DNA of 64,000 nt. Origin: CAWINX01 sp963702055. Lineage in GTDB: Bacteria > Actinomycetota > Thermoleophilia > Solirubrobacterales > 70-9. Positions 58,085 to 64,000 of the stretch are shown here, piece by piece; the first letter of the stretch is position 1, and each line of letters begins with the position of its first letter. Below the pieces are notes generated by a model that saw only the letters and a program-made list of their open reading frames with translations, was not told the DNA's origin and searched no databases. Made by a program: the position numbers and the translations under genes. The stretch is taken from contig OY969702.1 of assembly GCA_963702055.1 (NCBI GenBank), positions 1,612,001 to 1,676,000 of the forward strand. The letters run 5' to 3'.

Positions 58085-58324
58085 GTGCATGGCAATCATG
58101 TTCCTCTCGCAGTCGTTCCCGTCTTCGCCGGCATCTTCACCGGCGAGCTTTCCAGCGCCGTCACCGCGCTTGTCGGCTCCACGGGCCTCTTCGGCGGCGG
58201 CGCGCACTACGCCGCCGTCTTCGCCCGCCTTTCGGAAGATGCGGTCGAGCGAGCAACCGGGTTTGGTTTCTTCCTCGGCTTCGGCCTCGCCGCCGCAACC
58301 ATCCTGATCGACACCTTGACCTGA
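58085..58324 (+). CDS. Small hydrophobic hypothetical protein
   Basis: A 79-aa protein (MHGNHVPLAVVPVFAGIFTG...) with two weakly hydrophobic segments and glycine-rich stretches (STGLFGGGAHYAAVF). A nearby GTG gives the start; the alternative frames over the same DNA are more basic and less plausible. Co-directional with the next small gene. Function unknown. Confidence 0.45.
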   Translation: MHGNHVPLAVVPVFAGIFTGELSSAVTALVGSTGLFGGGAHYAAVFARLSEDAVERATGFGFFLGFGLAAATILIDTLT

Positions 58325-58338
58325 TCTAGACTGACCCA

Positions 58339-58557
58339 ATGGCAATTCGTATCGCTCTATTCATCGCACCTCTGGTGGCGGGCGCTGGGTTGGCGCTGCT
58401 ACTCAATGGGCTCAATGCGGGCGCGGGTATCTCTGCGGTCGCACTCGGCTCGGTGTGCGTTGGCGGGGGCGCCGTGCTCGGCTATTTCGGCGATCGCCTG
58501 CCTGAACCCCTCTGGGGGCGGCGCACTCACCGCCTTGCGGATACGCACCGCGACTGA
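58339..58557 (+). CDS. Small two-helix membrane protein
   Basis: A 72-aa protein starting MAIRIALFIAPLVAGAGLAL. Two transmembrane segments (ALFIAPLVAGAGLALLL and ISAVALGSVCVGGGAVLGYF) are followed by a basic C-terminus. It follows the preceding small gene by 14 nt and is convergent with argF. Function unknown. Confidence 0.6.
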   Translation: MAIRIALFIAPLVAGAGLALLLNGLNAGAGISAVALGSVCVGGGAVLGYFGDRLPEPLWGRRTHRLADTHRD

Positions 58558-58592
58558 GGCCACCCCCGCCTGAGCGTGAGCGCCGCCGGCCG

Positions 58593-59474
58593 CTAACTGA
58601 GCAGCATCTCCAGTAGCGCCTTCTGGGCGTGGAGGCGGTTTTCGGCCTGGTCCCAGACGGCTGAGCGATCGCCGTAGAGGACCTCGGCGGTGATCTCCTC
58701 GCCCGGGTGGGCGGGGAGACAGTGCAGGACGATGGCGCGGTCGGCGGCGGCCGAGAGGAGGTCGGCGTCGATTTGGAAGGGGGCGAGGTCGGCGCGGCGG
58801 CGGTCGGCCTCGGCCTCGTCGCCCATGCTTACCCAGACATCGGTGTAGAGAGCGTCGGCGCCGGAGGCGGCGGCGCGGGGGTCGTCGGTCAGCTTTGCGT
58901 CGTGTCCCTCCTCGAGCTGGTAGCCGGGGGGCGCGGCGACGAGGACCTCGACGCCGGACAGCTCCCCGGCGATCGCCAGCGAGCGGGCGACGTTGTTGCC
59001 GTCACCGACGTAGGTGAGGCGCAGGCCCTGGAGGTCGCCGAAGCGCTCGCGCAGGGTGAGCAGGTCGGCGAGCGCCTGGCAGGGGTGGTGCAGGGGGGTG
59101 AGGCCGTTGACGACCGGGACGTCGGAGGCGGCGGCGAGCTCGGCGACCGTCTCGTGGGAGCCGGCGCGGATGACGATCGCGTCGACGAAGCGGGAGAGCA
59201 CCCGGGCGGTGTCGCCGATCGATTCGCCGCGGCTGAGCTGGAGCTCGTCGCCGCGCAGGACGACCGGCGTCCCGCCCAGCTCGGCGACCCCGACCTCGAA
59301 GGAGATGCGGGTGCGGGTCGAGGGCTTCTCGAAGAAGAGCGCGACGCTGCGGCCGGCCAGCGCCTCGGCGCCGACGCCGTCGCGCCGGCCCGCTTTCAGC
59401 TCGAGCGCCCGGTCGAGCAGCTTGCCCAGCTCGAACGCCCCCAGCTCTTCACCTGTGAGGAAGTGTCGCGTCAA
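58593..59474 (-). CDS. argF: Ornithine carbamoyltransferase
   Basis: A 293-aa transferase that joins ornithine and carbamoyl phosphate to citrulline in arginine synthesis. Start TTG 59474 (MTRHFLTGEELGAFELGKLL). Carbamoyl-phosphate motif is FEKPSTRTRISFE, followed by HPCQALADLLTL and HCLPAHPGEE; ornithine-side DVWVSMGDE. No other arginine gene is near. It is divergent from the EEP-fold gene, leaving only 18 bp between the two starts. Confidence 0.95.
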   Translation of the reverse strand: MTRHFLTGEELGAFELGKLLDRALELKAGRRDGVGAEALAGRSVALFFEKPSTRTRISFEVGVAELGGTPVVLRGDELQLSRGESIGDTARVLSRFVDAIVIRAGSHETVAELAAASDVPVVNGLTPLHHPCQALADLLTLRERFGDLQGLRLTYVGDGNNVARSLAIAGELSGVEVLVAAPPGYQLEEGHDAKLTDDPRAAASGADALYTDVWVSMGDEAEADRRRADLAPFQIDADLLSAAADRAIVLHCLPAHPGEEITAEVLYGDRSAVWDQAENRLHAQKALLEMLLS

Positions 59475-59492
59475 GCGGTTGATACTAAGCGC

Positions 59493-60413
59493 GTGCAGTT
59501 GACGGCGATGGCCTGGAACCTCTTCCACGGGCGCGATTTCCCGCCCGACCCCGCCCTGTTCACCTGGCGCTCGCGGCTGTTGCGGATCACCGAGAGAAAC
59601 GACACCCACATCCAGGTCAATCGCGGCCTGCTCGACGAGTTTGCGGCGATGCTCGCCGACGCCGAGTGGGACGTGGCGCTGCTGCAGGAGTGCCCGCCGC
59701 GCTTCGCGGCGCCGCTGGCCCACGCCTGCGACGCCGCAGCACACCGCGTCCTCACCTCGCGCAACTCGCTCGGCCCGCTGCGGGCCGCGGCGGCGCGCCT
59801 CAACCCCGACCTGATCGCCTCCGGCGAGGGCGGGTCCAACTTGACGCTCATCCGCCCGCCCTCGCCGCGGTGTAACGCGTTGGAGTCCCCACAGAACGCC
59901 AGCGCGTTACACCGGCAGGGGGGGGCGACGCTGCGGGGGATTGTCGAGCGGCGGGACCTGACCATCCACGCGGGCAAGCCGGAGCGGCGAGCGATGGCCT
60001 TCACCCGCACCGGCTCGGGCCTCTGCGTCGCCAACCTGCACGCGACCAACGACCACCCGGGGCTGGCGGCCGAGGACGTCCTCCTCGCCGCGCGGCGCGC
60101 GACCGAGTGGGCCGGCGAGCGACCGTTGCTTTTCGGCGGCGACCTGAACCTGCGGCCGGCCGAGATGCCGGCCGTCTTCGACGAGCTGCGCGACCGCTTC
60201 GGCCTCGCCACCCCGACGACGGGCCCCCACGCAATCGACCACATTCTGGGACGCGGGCTAACCGTCGTCTCGCCTCCCGCACCCTGGCCGTCGGAGCGCC
60301 GCGAGGTGCGCTTCGGCGGCGAAGAGGCGGGATGCGGCGAACGCGCGATCCGCCTCTCCGACCACACACCGGTGGCGGCAAGGTTCGAAATGGGCCGAGA
60401 TAGGGCACACTGA
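59493..60413 (+). CDS. Endonuclease/exonuclease/phosphatase-fold enzyme with F2 insertion
   Basis: A 306-aa EEP-fold (DNase I-like) hydrolase starting at GTG 59493 (MQLTAMAWNLFHGRD). Catalytic motifs in order: AWNLFHGRD, VALLQECPP (Glu), ANLHATNDHP, FGGDLNLRP, GPHAIDHILG and RLSDHTPVAARF (Asp-His). Residues about 125-141 (PRCNALESPQNASALHR) are the F2 copy 4 translation, interrupting LTLIRPP and ATLRGIVERRDL. The substrate (DNA, phosphate ester or lipid) is unknown. Confidence 0.88.
   Translation: MQLTAMAWNLFHGRDFPPDPALFTWRSRLLRITERNDTHIQVNRGLLDEFAAMLADAEWDVALLQECPPRFAAPLAHACDAAAHRVLTSRNSLGPLRAAAARLNPDLIASGEGGSNLTLIRPPSPRCNALESPQNASALHRQGGATLRGIVERRDLTIHAGKPERRAMAFTRTGSGLCVANLHATNDHPGLAAEDVLLAARRATEWAGERPLLFGGDLNLRPAEMPAVFDELRDRFGLATPTTGPHAIDHILGRGLTVVSPPAPWPSERREVRFGGEEAGCGERAIRLSDHTPVAARFEMGRDRAH
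59868..59914 (+). repeat. F2 palindromic element, copy 4 (inside the EEP gene)
   Basis: Forty-seven bp; arms CGGTGTAACGCG (59868-59879) and its complement (59903-59914), with a GTCCCC core as in copy 1. In frame in the EEP-fold gene. Confidence 0.92.
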
Positions 60414-60463
60414 CTTCACACCCCCATCCAGCGTTCGACCGGCAGGAGACCAGGAGGAACCAC

Positions 60464-60892
60464 ATGGCCGCGAAAAAAACCACCACCGGCAAAGCGAACA
60501 AAAAAGCCAAAGCCGGCGCAAGGGCCAAAAAACCTGCCGCGAAAAAAGCCAAGAAAGCCAAACCGGCGGCGAAACGCGGCGGCGGCCGGCCCGCGGGCCT
60601 CGACAAGAGCGTCGAGCACTTCCGCAACAGCCTCGAGCACAGCGTTACGCTGAGCCTGGACCGCCTGCAGGAGGTCGTCGACGACACGGTCAAGCGCGGC
60701 CGGATGACCCGCGGCGACGCCGAGAAGATGGTCGGCGACCTGCTCAAACGCGGCCGCAAACAGACCGACTCGCTGCTGCGCGAGCTGGAACGGCTGGTCA
60801 AGCAAGCGCGCAAAGAGGTCGACGGCCGGGCCCAGCCGGTCCGCAAACAGGCCACCCAGGCCGCCCGGCGCGCCCGCAAAAAACTCTCCTAG
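60464..60892 (+). CDS. Histone-tail/phasin-like basic protein
   Basis: A 142-aa protein. Residues 1-42 are Lys/Ala-rich (KKTTTGKANKKAKAGARAKK) like histone H1 tails. Residues 45-110 form a helical domain (LDRLQEVVDDTVKRGRMTRGDAEKMVGDLLKRGRKQ) typical of phasin/PHA-granule regulator proteins, and the C-terminus is again basic. It may bind DNA and polymer granules or act as a nucleoid protein. The AAA-rich codon use in the tail differs from the G/C-ending codons of the neighbours. Start ATG 60464 after GGAGGAACC. Confidence 0.8.
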   Translation: MAAKKTTTGKANKKAKAGARAKKPAAKKAKKAKPAAKRGGGRPAGLDKSVEHFRNSLEHSVTLSLDRLQEVVDDTVKRGRMTRGDAEKMVGDLLKRGRKQTDSLLRELERLVKQARKEVDGRAQPVRKQATQAARRARKKLS

Positions 60893-62194
60893 TTGGAGCA
60901 GCTCGAGGTCGAGATCGAGTCGCTCGCCTTCGGCGGGCGAGGGGTCGCCCGTGCCGACGGCTACGTCGTCTTCGTCGCCGGGGCGCTGCCCGGCGACCGC
61001 GTCCGGGCCGAGATAACCAAGTCGAAGCGCAAGTTCGCCGAGGCGCGGACGGTGGAGTTGCTGCGCCCCGCCGCCGACCGCGTCGCCGACCGCTGCACGC
61101 ACGCCGGCGAGCCCTGTCCCGGCGCCCCCTGGCAGGGGCTCCCCTACGAGCGCCAACTGTCCCACAAGCAGGAGCAGGTCGGCGACGCGCTGCGCCGGAT
61201 CGGCGGCCTCGACGACTTCGAGCTGGAGGAGATCGAGCCGGCGGTGGAGCAGTGGCGCTACCGCAACAAGCTCGAGTACTCCTTCGGCGAACACGACGGA
61301 GAGACGACCCTCGGCTTCCACGCTCGTGGCCGCTGGGACCGGACGGTCGACGTCGACGACTGCCTGCTGGCGTCGGAGGCCGGCAACGCCGCCCGCAACG
61401 CGGTGCGCGACTGGGCGCGGCTGGAGGCGGTCGCGCCCTACGACCGCCGCGCCCGGGATGGGACCCTTCGCAACCTGGTGGTGCGCGAGGGCCGGCGGAC
61501 CGGGCAGATCCAGACTCGCCTCGTCACCTCTGCCGCCCCCTTCCCGAAGCCGCCGGTCGATCTCCACACGGTGATCGAGGGCGACTCGGGCGGGACCGAC
61601 GGCCCGACCGGCGTGCTCGGCGAGGAACGGCTGCGCGAGGAGCTGTGCGGCCTGAAGCTGGAGATGTCCCACGGCGCCTTCTTCCAGACCAACACCGAGA
61701 TGGCGGAGCGCCTCTACGCGGTCGCCGCCGAGTACGCGGGGCTGACCGGGAAAGAGCGGCTCTTCGACCTCTACTGCGGGATCGGGACGATCGGGCTGAC
61801 GATGGCGGGCCGGGCCGGCGAGGTCTGGGGGCTGGAGATCGTCCCCGAGGCGATCGCCGACGCGGAGCGCAACGCTGAGCGCAACGGCGTCGCCAACGCG
61901 CGCTTCCTGGCGGGCAGCGCACGCACCGGAGTGCGGCCGCTGCTGGAGGAGGCGGGCAAACCCGACGTCGTGGTGATCGACCCGCCGCGGGCCGGTCTCT
62001 CACAGAAGATCGTCCGCCGGGTGATCGAGTGCGAGTCGCCGCGGGTCGTCTACGTCTCCTGCAACCCGACGACGCTGGCGCCGAACGCGGCCCAACTGGT
62101 CGAGGCCGGCTATAGGCTGCGCCGCGTGAGGCCGGTCGACATGTTCCCCCAGACCCCGCACATCGAGTGCGTGGCGCTCTTCGACCGTGAGTAA
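60893..62194 (+). CDS. 23S rRNA (uracil-5-)-methyltransferase RumA/TrmA family
   Basis: A 433-aa enzyme. TTG 60893 directly abuts the previous stop. The N-terminal TRAM domain is GGRGVARADGYVVFVAGALP. The methyltransferase part has FFQTNTEMAERLYAVAAEYAG (core FFQTNTEMAE), LFDLYCGIGTIGLTMAG, DPPRAGLSQKIV and catalytic VYVSCNPTTLAPN. The CTHAGEPCPGAPWQ segment is a cysteine pair in place of the full 4Fe-4S pattern. The exact uridine target is not determined. It overlaps the LLM gene by 8 nt. Confidence 0.92.
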   Translation: MEQLEVEIESLAFGGRGVARADGYVVFVAGALPGDRVRAEITKSKRKFAEARTVELLRPAADRVADRCTHAGEPCPGAPWQGLPYERQLSHKQEQVGDALRRIGGLDDFELEEIEPAVEQWRYRNKLEYSFGEHDGETTLGFHARGRWDRTVDVDDCLLASEAGNAARNAVRDWARLEAVAPYDRRARDGTLRNLVVREGRRTGQIQTRLVTSAAPFPKPPVDLHTVIEGDSGGTDGPTGVLGEERLREELCGLKLEMSHGAFFQTNTEMAERLYAVAAEYAGLTGKERLFDLYCGIGTIGLTMAGRAGEVWGLEIVPEAIADAERNAERNGVANARFLAGSARTGVRPLLEEAGKPDVVVIDPPRAGLSQKIVRRVIECESPRVVYVSCNPTTLAPNAAQLVEAGYRLRRVRPVDMFPQTPHIECVALFDRE

Positions 62195-62966
62195 GCGCGG
62201 CTTCGGAGTGGCGGCGGGGCTCGACCCCGACGTCGCGAGGCCGCTGGCGGCGCGCTGCGCGGAGCTCGGCTACGCCTCGATGTGGTCGAACGACCACCCG
62301 GGAGCGAAAGGGCTGGAGACGCTGGCCGAGTTCGCGGCCGCGGCGCCCGGGGTCGACCTCGGCGTCGCCGTGATCGCGCTGGACCGAACCCAGCCGGCGG
62401 CGATCGCCGCCGACGTCGAGCGCCTCGGCCTCGACCCGGCGCGGCTCTGGCTCGGCGTCGGCGCCGGCTTCTCGGAGAAGCCGCTGACCCGGATGCGCGA
62501 GTCGCTCCCCGAGCTGCGCGAGGCGCTGCCCGGCATCCGCCTCGTCCTCGCCGCGATGGGCCCGAAGATGTGCGCCCTGGCCGGCGCCGAGTTCGACGGC
62601 GCCTTCTTCAACTGGATGACCCCGGCCTTCGCCGCCGGCGCGCGGGAGAAGGTCGAGGCCGGCGCCCGCGAGGGGGGCCTCGAAGTACCACCGGTCTTCG
62701 GCTACGTCCGCACCGCGGTAGGCCCCGACGCGGCCGAGCGCCTAGCCAAGGAAGAGTCCTTCTATCGCGACCTCCACGCCGGTTACCGAAACCACTTCAA
62801 CCGCCTAGGCGAGCCGGAGGGCACCGTCGGCGTAGCCGCCACAGACACCGCCGAAGCCCAGTCCCAACTCAGCCGCTACGAAGCTTTGGACACGGTCGTA
62901 GTCCGCGGCCTAGCGTCAGCAAAGGTCGATCCAATGCTCGCCGTAGCCGAGTCTGCCGCTCCCTGA
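62187..62966 (+). CDS. LLM-class flavin-dependent oxidoreductase
   Basis: A 259-aa luciferase-like monooxygenase-fold protein starting at GTG 62187. Family features: LGYASMWSNDHPGAKGLETL, VDLGVAVIALDRTQPAAIAA (core GVAVIALDR), LWLGVGAGFS and FDGAFFNWMTPAFAAGAREK (core GAFFNWMTP). Slightly shorter than the usual 300-340 residues, so the insertion region is compact. Cofactor is FMN or F420; F420 is plausible in actinobacteria but cannot be told from the sequence. Confidence 0.87.
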   Translation: MSKRGFGVAAGLDPDVARPLAARCAELGYASMWSNDHPGAKGLETLAEFAAAAPGVDLGVAVIALDRTQPAAIAADVERLGLDPARLWLGVGAGFSEKPLTRMRESLPELREALPGIRLVLAAMGPKMCALAGAEFDGAFFNWMTPAFAAGAREKVEAGAREGGLEVPPVFGYVRTAVGPDAAERLAKEESFYRDLHAGYRNHFNRLGEPEGTVGVAATDTAEAQSQLSRYEALDTVVVRGLASAKVDPMLAVAESAAP

Positions 62967-62976
62967 GCCCGCAGAG

Positions 62977-63092
62977 GAGGGACCGGGTGCCCCTCCAGCG
63001 CGCGGCGTCCTGATTTTCGCACTGTCCACTCAGCGAGAGAGACAACGTTAAAGGCGAAAATCCCAGCAAGCAGGAGGGGTACCCGGTCCCTC
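62977..63092 (+). repeat. Nested 116-bp palindrome after the LLM gene
   Basis: Outer arms of 20 bp (62977-62996 GAGGGACCGGGTGCCCCTCC; 63073-63092) with one C/T mismatch, and inner arms GATTTTCGC/GCGAAAATC (63012-63020 and 63054-63062). It lies in the convergent gap between the LLM and UDG-like genes. Same nested plan as 16151-16262 with unrelated outer arms. Confidence 0.88.
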
Positions 63093-63099
63093 CCCCACC

Positions 63100-63762
63100 T
63101 CAGTAGGGCGGAAGATCCTCGTACCACTCGCCGAGCATCCGGAACGACCGCCAGAAGCGCTGCTTGGCCCCCTCCTCGTCCAGCGAGTCGTCGATGTCCG
63201 GCGTGTAGAGGGCGTCGACGGTCGGGGTGAAGGCCTGGATCTCCCCCTCGCGGGACTCGATCGGGCGGGAGAGGGGAATCCGCATCCCGTTGAGGACGCG
63301 CAGCGCCGGCTCGCCCATCACGACGACTATTTTGGGCTGGACGATCGCGATCTCTTCGACCAGGCGCCGCATGCACTCCTCCGAGGCGAGATCGGGCTCG
63401 GCGATCGGGCACTTGACGCAGAGGGTGCCGTAGACGACCAGGGGGTCGATCCCAAGCCGCTTGAAGCTCTTCATCAGCGCGTTGCCCGCCCGGCCGTAAA
63501 AGGCGACGCCCTCCTCGATCTCCGCCGCGGCCGGCGCGTGCTTGAGCATGAAGACGTCCGCCTGCGGGTGGCCGGAGCCCAGCACCGGCATCAGCTTGCC
63601 GCGCGGGCAGTGGCGGCACTCCTGAAGCTCGTGGGTCAGGTCGTTGAGCTCGCGGATCGCGCGCTCCAGATACTTCTCTCTGATCTCGTCGTCGGTCGCG
63701 GGCACGGTCGGCGATCTCTTTGACGGGACGGGCGCGGCTCCTTTCGCGCGGCCCGCCTGCAT
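63100..63762 (-). CDS. Uracil-DNA glycosylase superfamily protein
   Basis: A 220-aa protein of the family-4-like UDG superfamily. Iron-sulfur cysteines are visible in ECRHCPRGK, LCVKCPIAEPDL and SEECMRRL. The motif-A region reads MLKHAPAAAEIEEGVAFYGRAG (core KHAPAAAEIEEG), where family 4 enzymes have GEAPG, and the fold segment GNALMKSFKRLGID follows. The motif-C region (PLSRPIESREGEIQAFTPTVD) is also divergent. Uracil excision is plausible but not secure. Its ATG overlaps the upstream stop (TGATG). Confidence 0.8.
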   Translation of the reverse strand: MQAGRAKGAAPVPSKRSPTVPATDDEIREKYLERAIRELNDLTHELQECRHCPRGKLMPVLGSGHPQADVFMLKHAPAAAEIEEGVAFYGRAGNALMKSFKRLGIDPLVVYGTLCVKCPIAEPDLASEECMRRLVEEIAIVQPKIVVVMGEPALRVLNGMRIPLSRPIESREGEIQAFTPTVDALYTPDIDDSLDEEGAKQRFWRSFRMLGEWYEDLPPY

Positions 63763-63995
63763 CAGCTCTTGCTCGCGGGCTTGCCGGACCGACCCCCCGC
63801 GCCGCGCCGCCGCGGCCGCCCGCCGCGGACCGGCTTGGCGTCGGGGACGCGGCGCTTCGGCGCCTTCGGCCGCCCGGTCGTCTGCAACAGCTTCAGCGCC
63901 TGCACGTAGACGAGGTTCTTGTGCTTGCGGGTGATGTCGGCGTCGCGCATCGCCTCGAGGAACTCCTCGGGCCCGTCGAAATCGTGGATCCGCAC
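63762..63995 (-). CDS. Small basic-tailed protein, possibly truncated at window edge
   Basis: A 77-aa protein MRIHDFDGPEEFLEAMRDAD followed by a Lys/Arg/Gly/Pro tail (PRRRGAGGRSGKPASKS). The GTG at 63995 is used, but the frame stays open to the window edge, so the true start may lie outside. It is co-directional with and immediately upstream of the UDG-like gene. Function unknown. Confidence 0.55.
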   Translation of the reverse strand: MRIHDFDGPEEFLEAMRDADITRKHKNLVYVQALKLLQTTGRPKAPKRRVPDAKPVRGGRPRRRGAGGRSGKPASKS

Positions 63996-64000
63996 CCGCA

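Overview
The window is very high in G+C, with short or overlapping intergenic gaps and many GTG and TTG starts. Gene content points to an actinobacterial lineage, most likely Thermoleophilia/Solirubrobacterales. The clues are the ccm-hem cluster, the lysS-prmC-lgt cluster, DUF1385, and secreted proteins with GWEMVSP-type and Lys/His-rich tails. The placement is an inference from protein style; there is no rRNA here to settle it.

Layout. 1-11.2 kb: housekeeping and metabolic genes (two aldehyde dehydrogenases, a SpoIID-domain secreted protein, YchF, a PAP2 phosphatase, a BtrH-like protein, methylmalonyl-CoA epimerase, DUF1385, RarA), with a structured intergenic region between rarA and DUF1385. 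11.6-12.3 kb: a VapBC module. 12.4-19.6 kb: one long + strand operon that exports haem (ccmABCD) and makes tetrapyrroles (hemA, hemC, a cobA-hemD fusion), ending in birA. 19.5-26.2 kb: a large helicase, a TlpA-like lipoprotein, NfeD, an SPFH protein, GalT and small hypotheticals. 26.7-34.4 kb: an integrative element inserted in tRNA-Arg(CCU), with duplicated att sites, tyrosine integrase, excisionase-like protein, RepA-like ATPase, Prim-Pol, Xre repressor, serine recombinase and membrane/secreted cargo. 34.4-49.1 kb: a leftward cluster of very large secreted proteins, apparently a duplicated two-gene cassette (A-B-A'-B'), most with Lys/Arg/His-rich C-terminal tails; two members carry frameshifts. 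49.4-53.5 kb: a Phd/PIN toxin-antitoxin pair, a TetR trio whose middle member has no DNA-binding domain, and a DUF4143-type ATPase beside 22-bp tandem repeats. 53.5-64 kb: an SDR, lysS-prmC-lgt, tRNA-Glu, argF, an EEP-fold enzyme, a histone-tail-like protein, RumA, an LLM oxidoreductase and a UDG-family protein.

The most unusual feature runs through the chromosomal part: several families of short perfect palindromes, many of them inside genes. Family F1 (45 bp, four copies) and family F2 (47 bp, four copies) lie in reading frame inside a CrtC/AttH-like protein, BirA (three insertions), GalT and an EEP-fold enzyme. Another F1 copy bridges hemC and cobA-hemD through a 24-codon overlapping ORF. 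Related or analogous palindromes sit between genes. They resemble in logic the protein-coding palindromic elements of Rickettsia, but I recognise none of these sequences.
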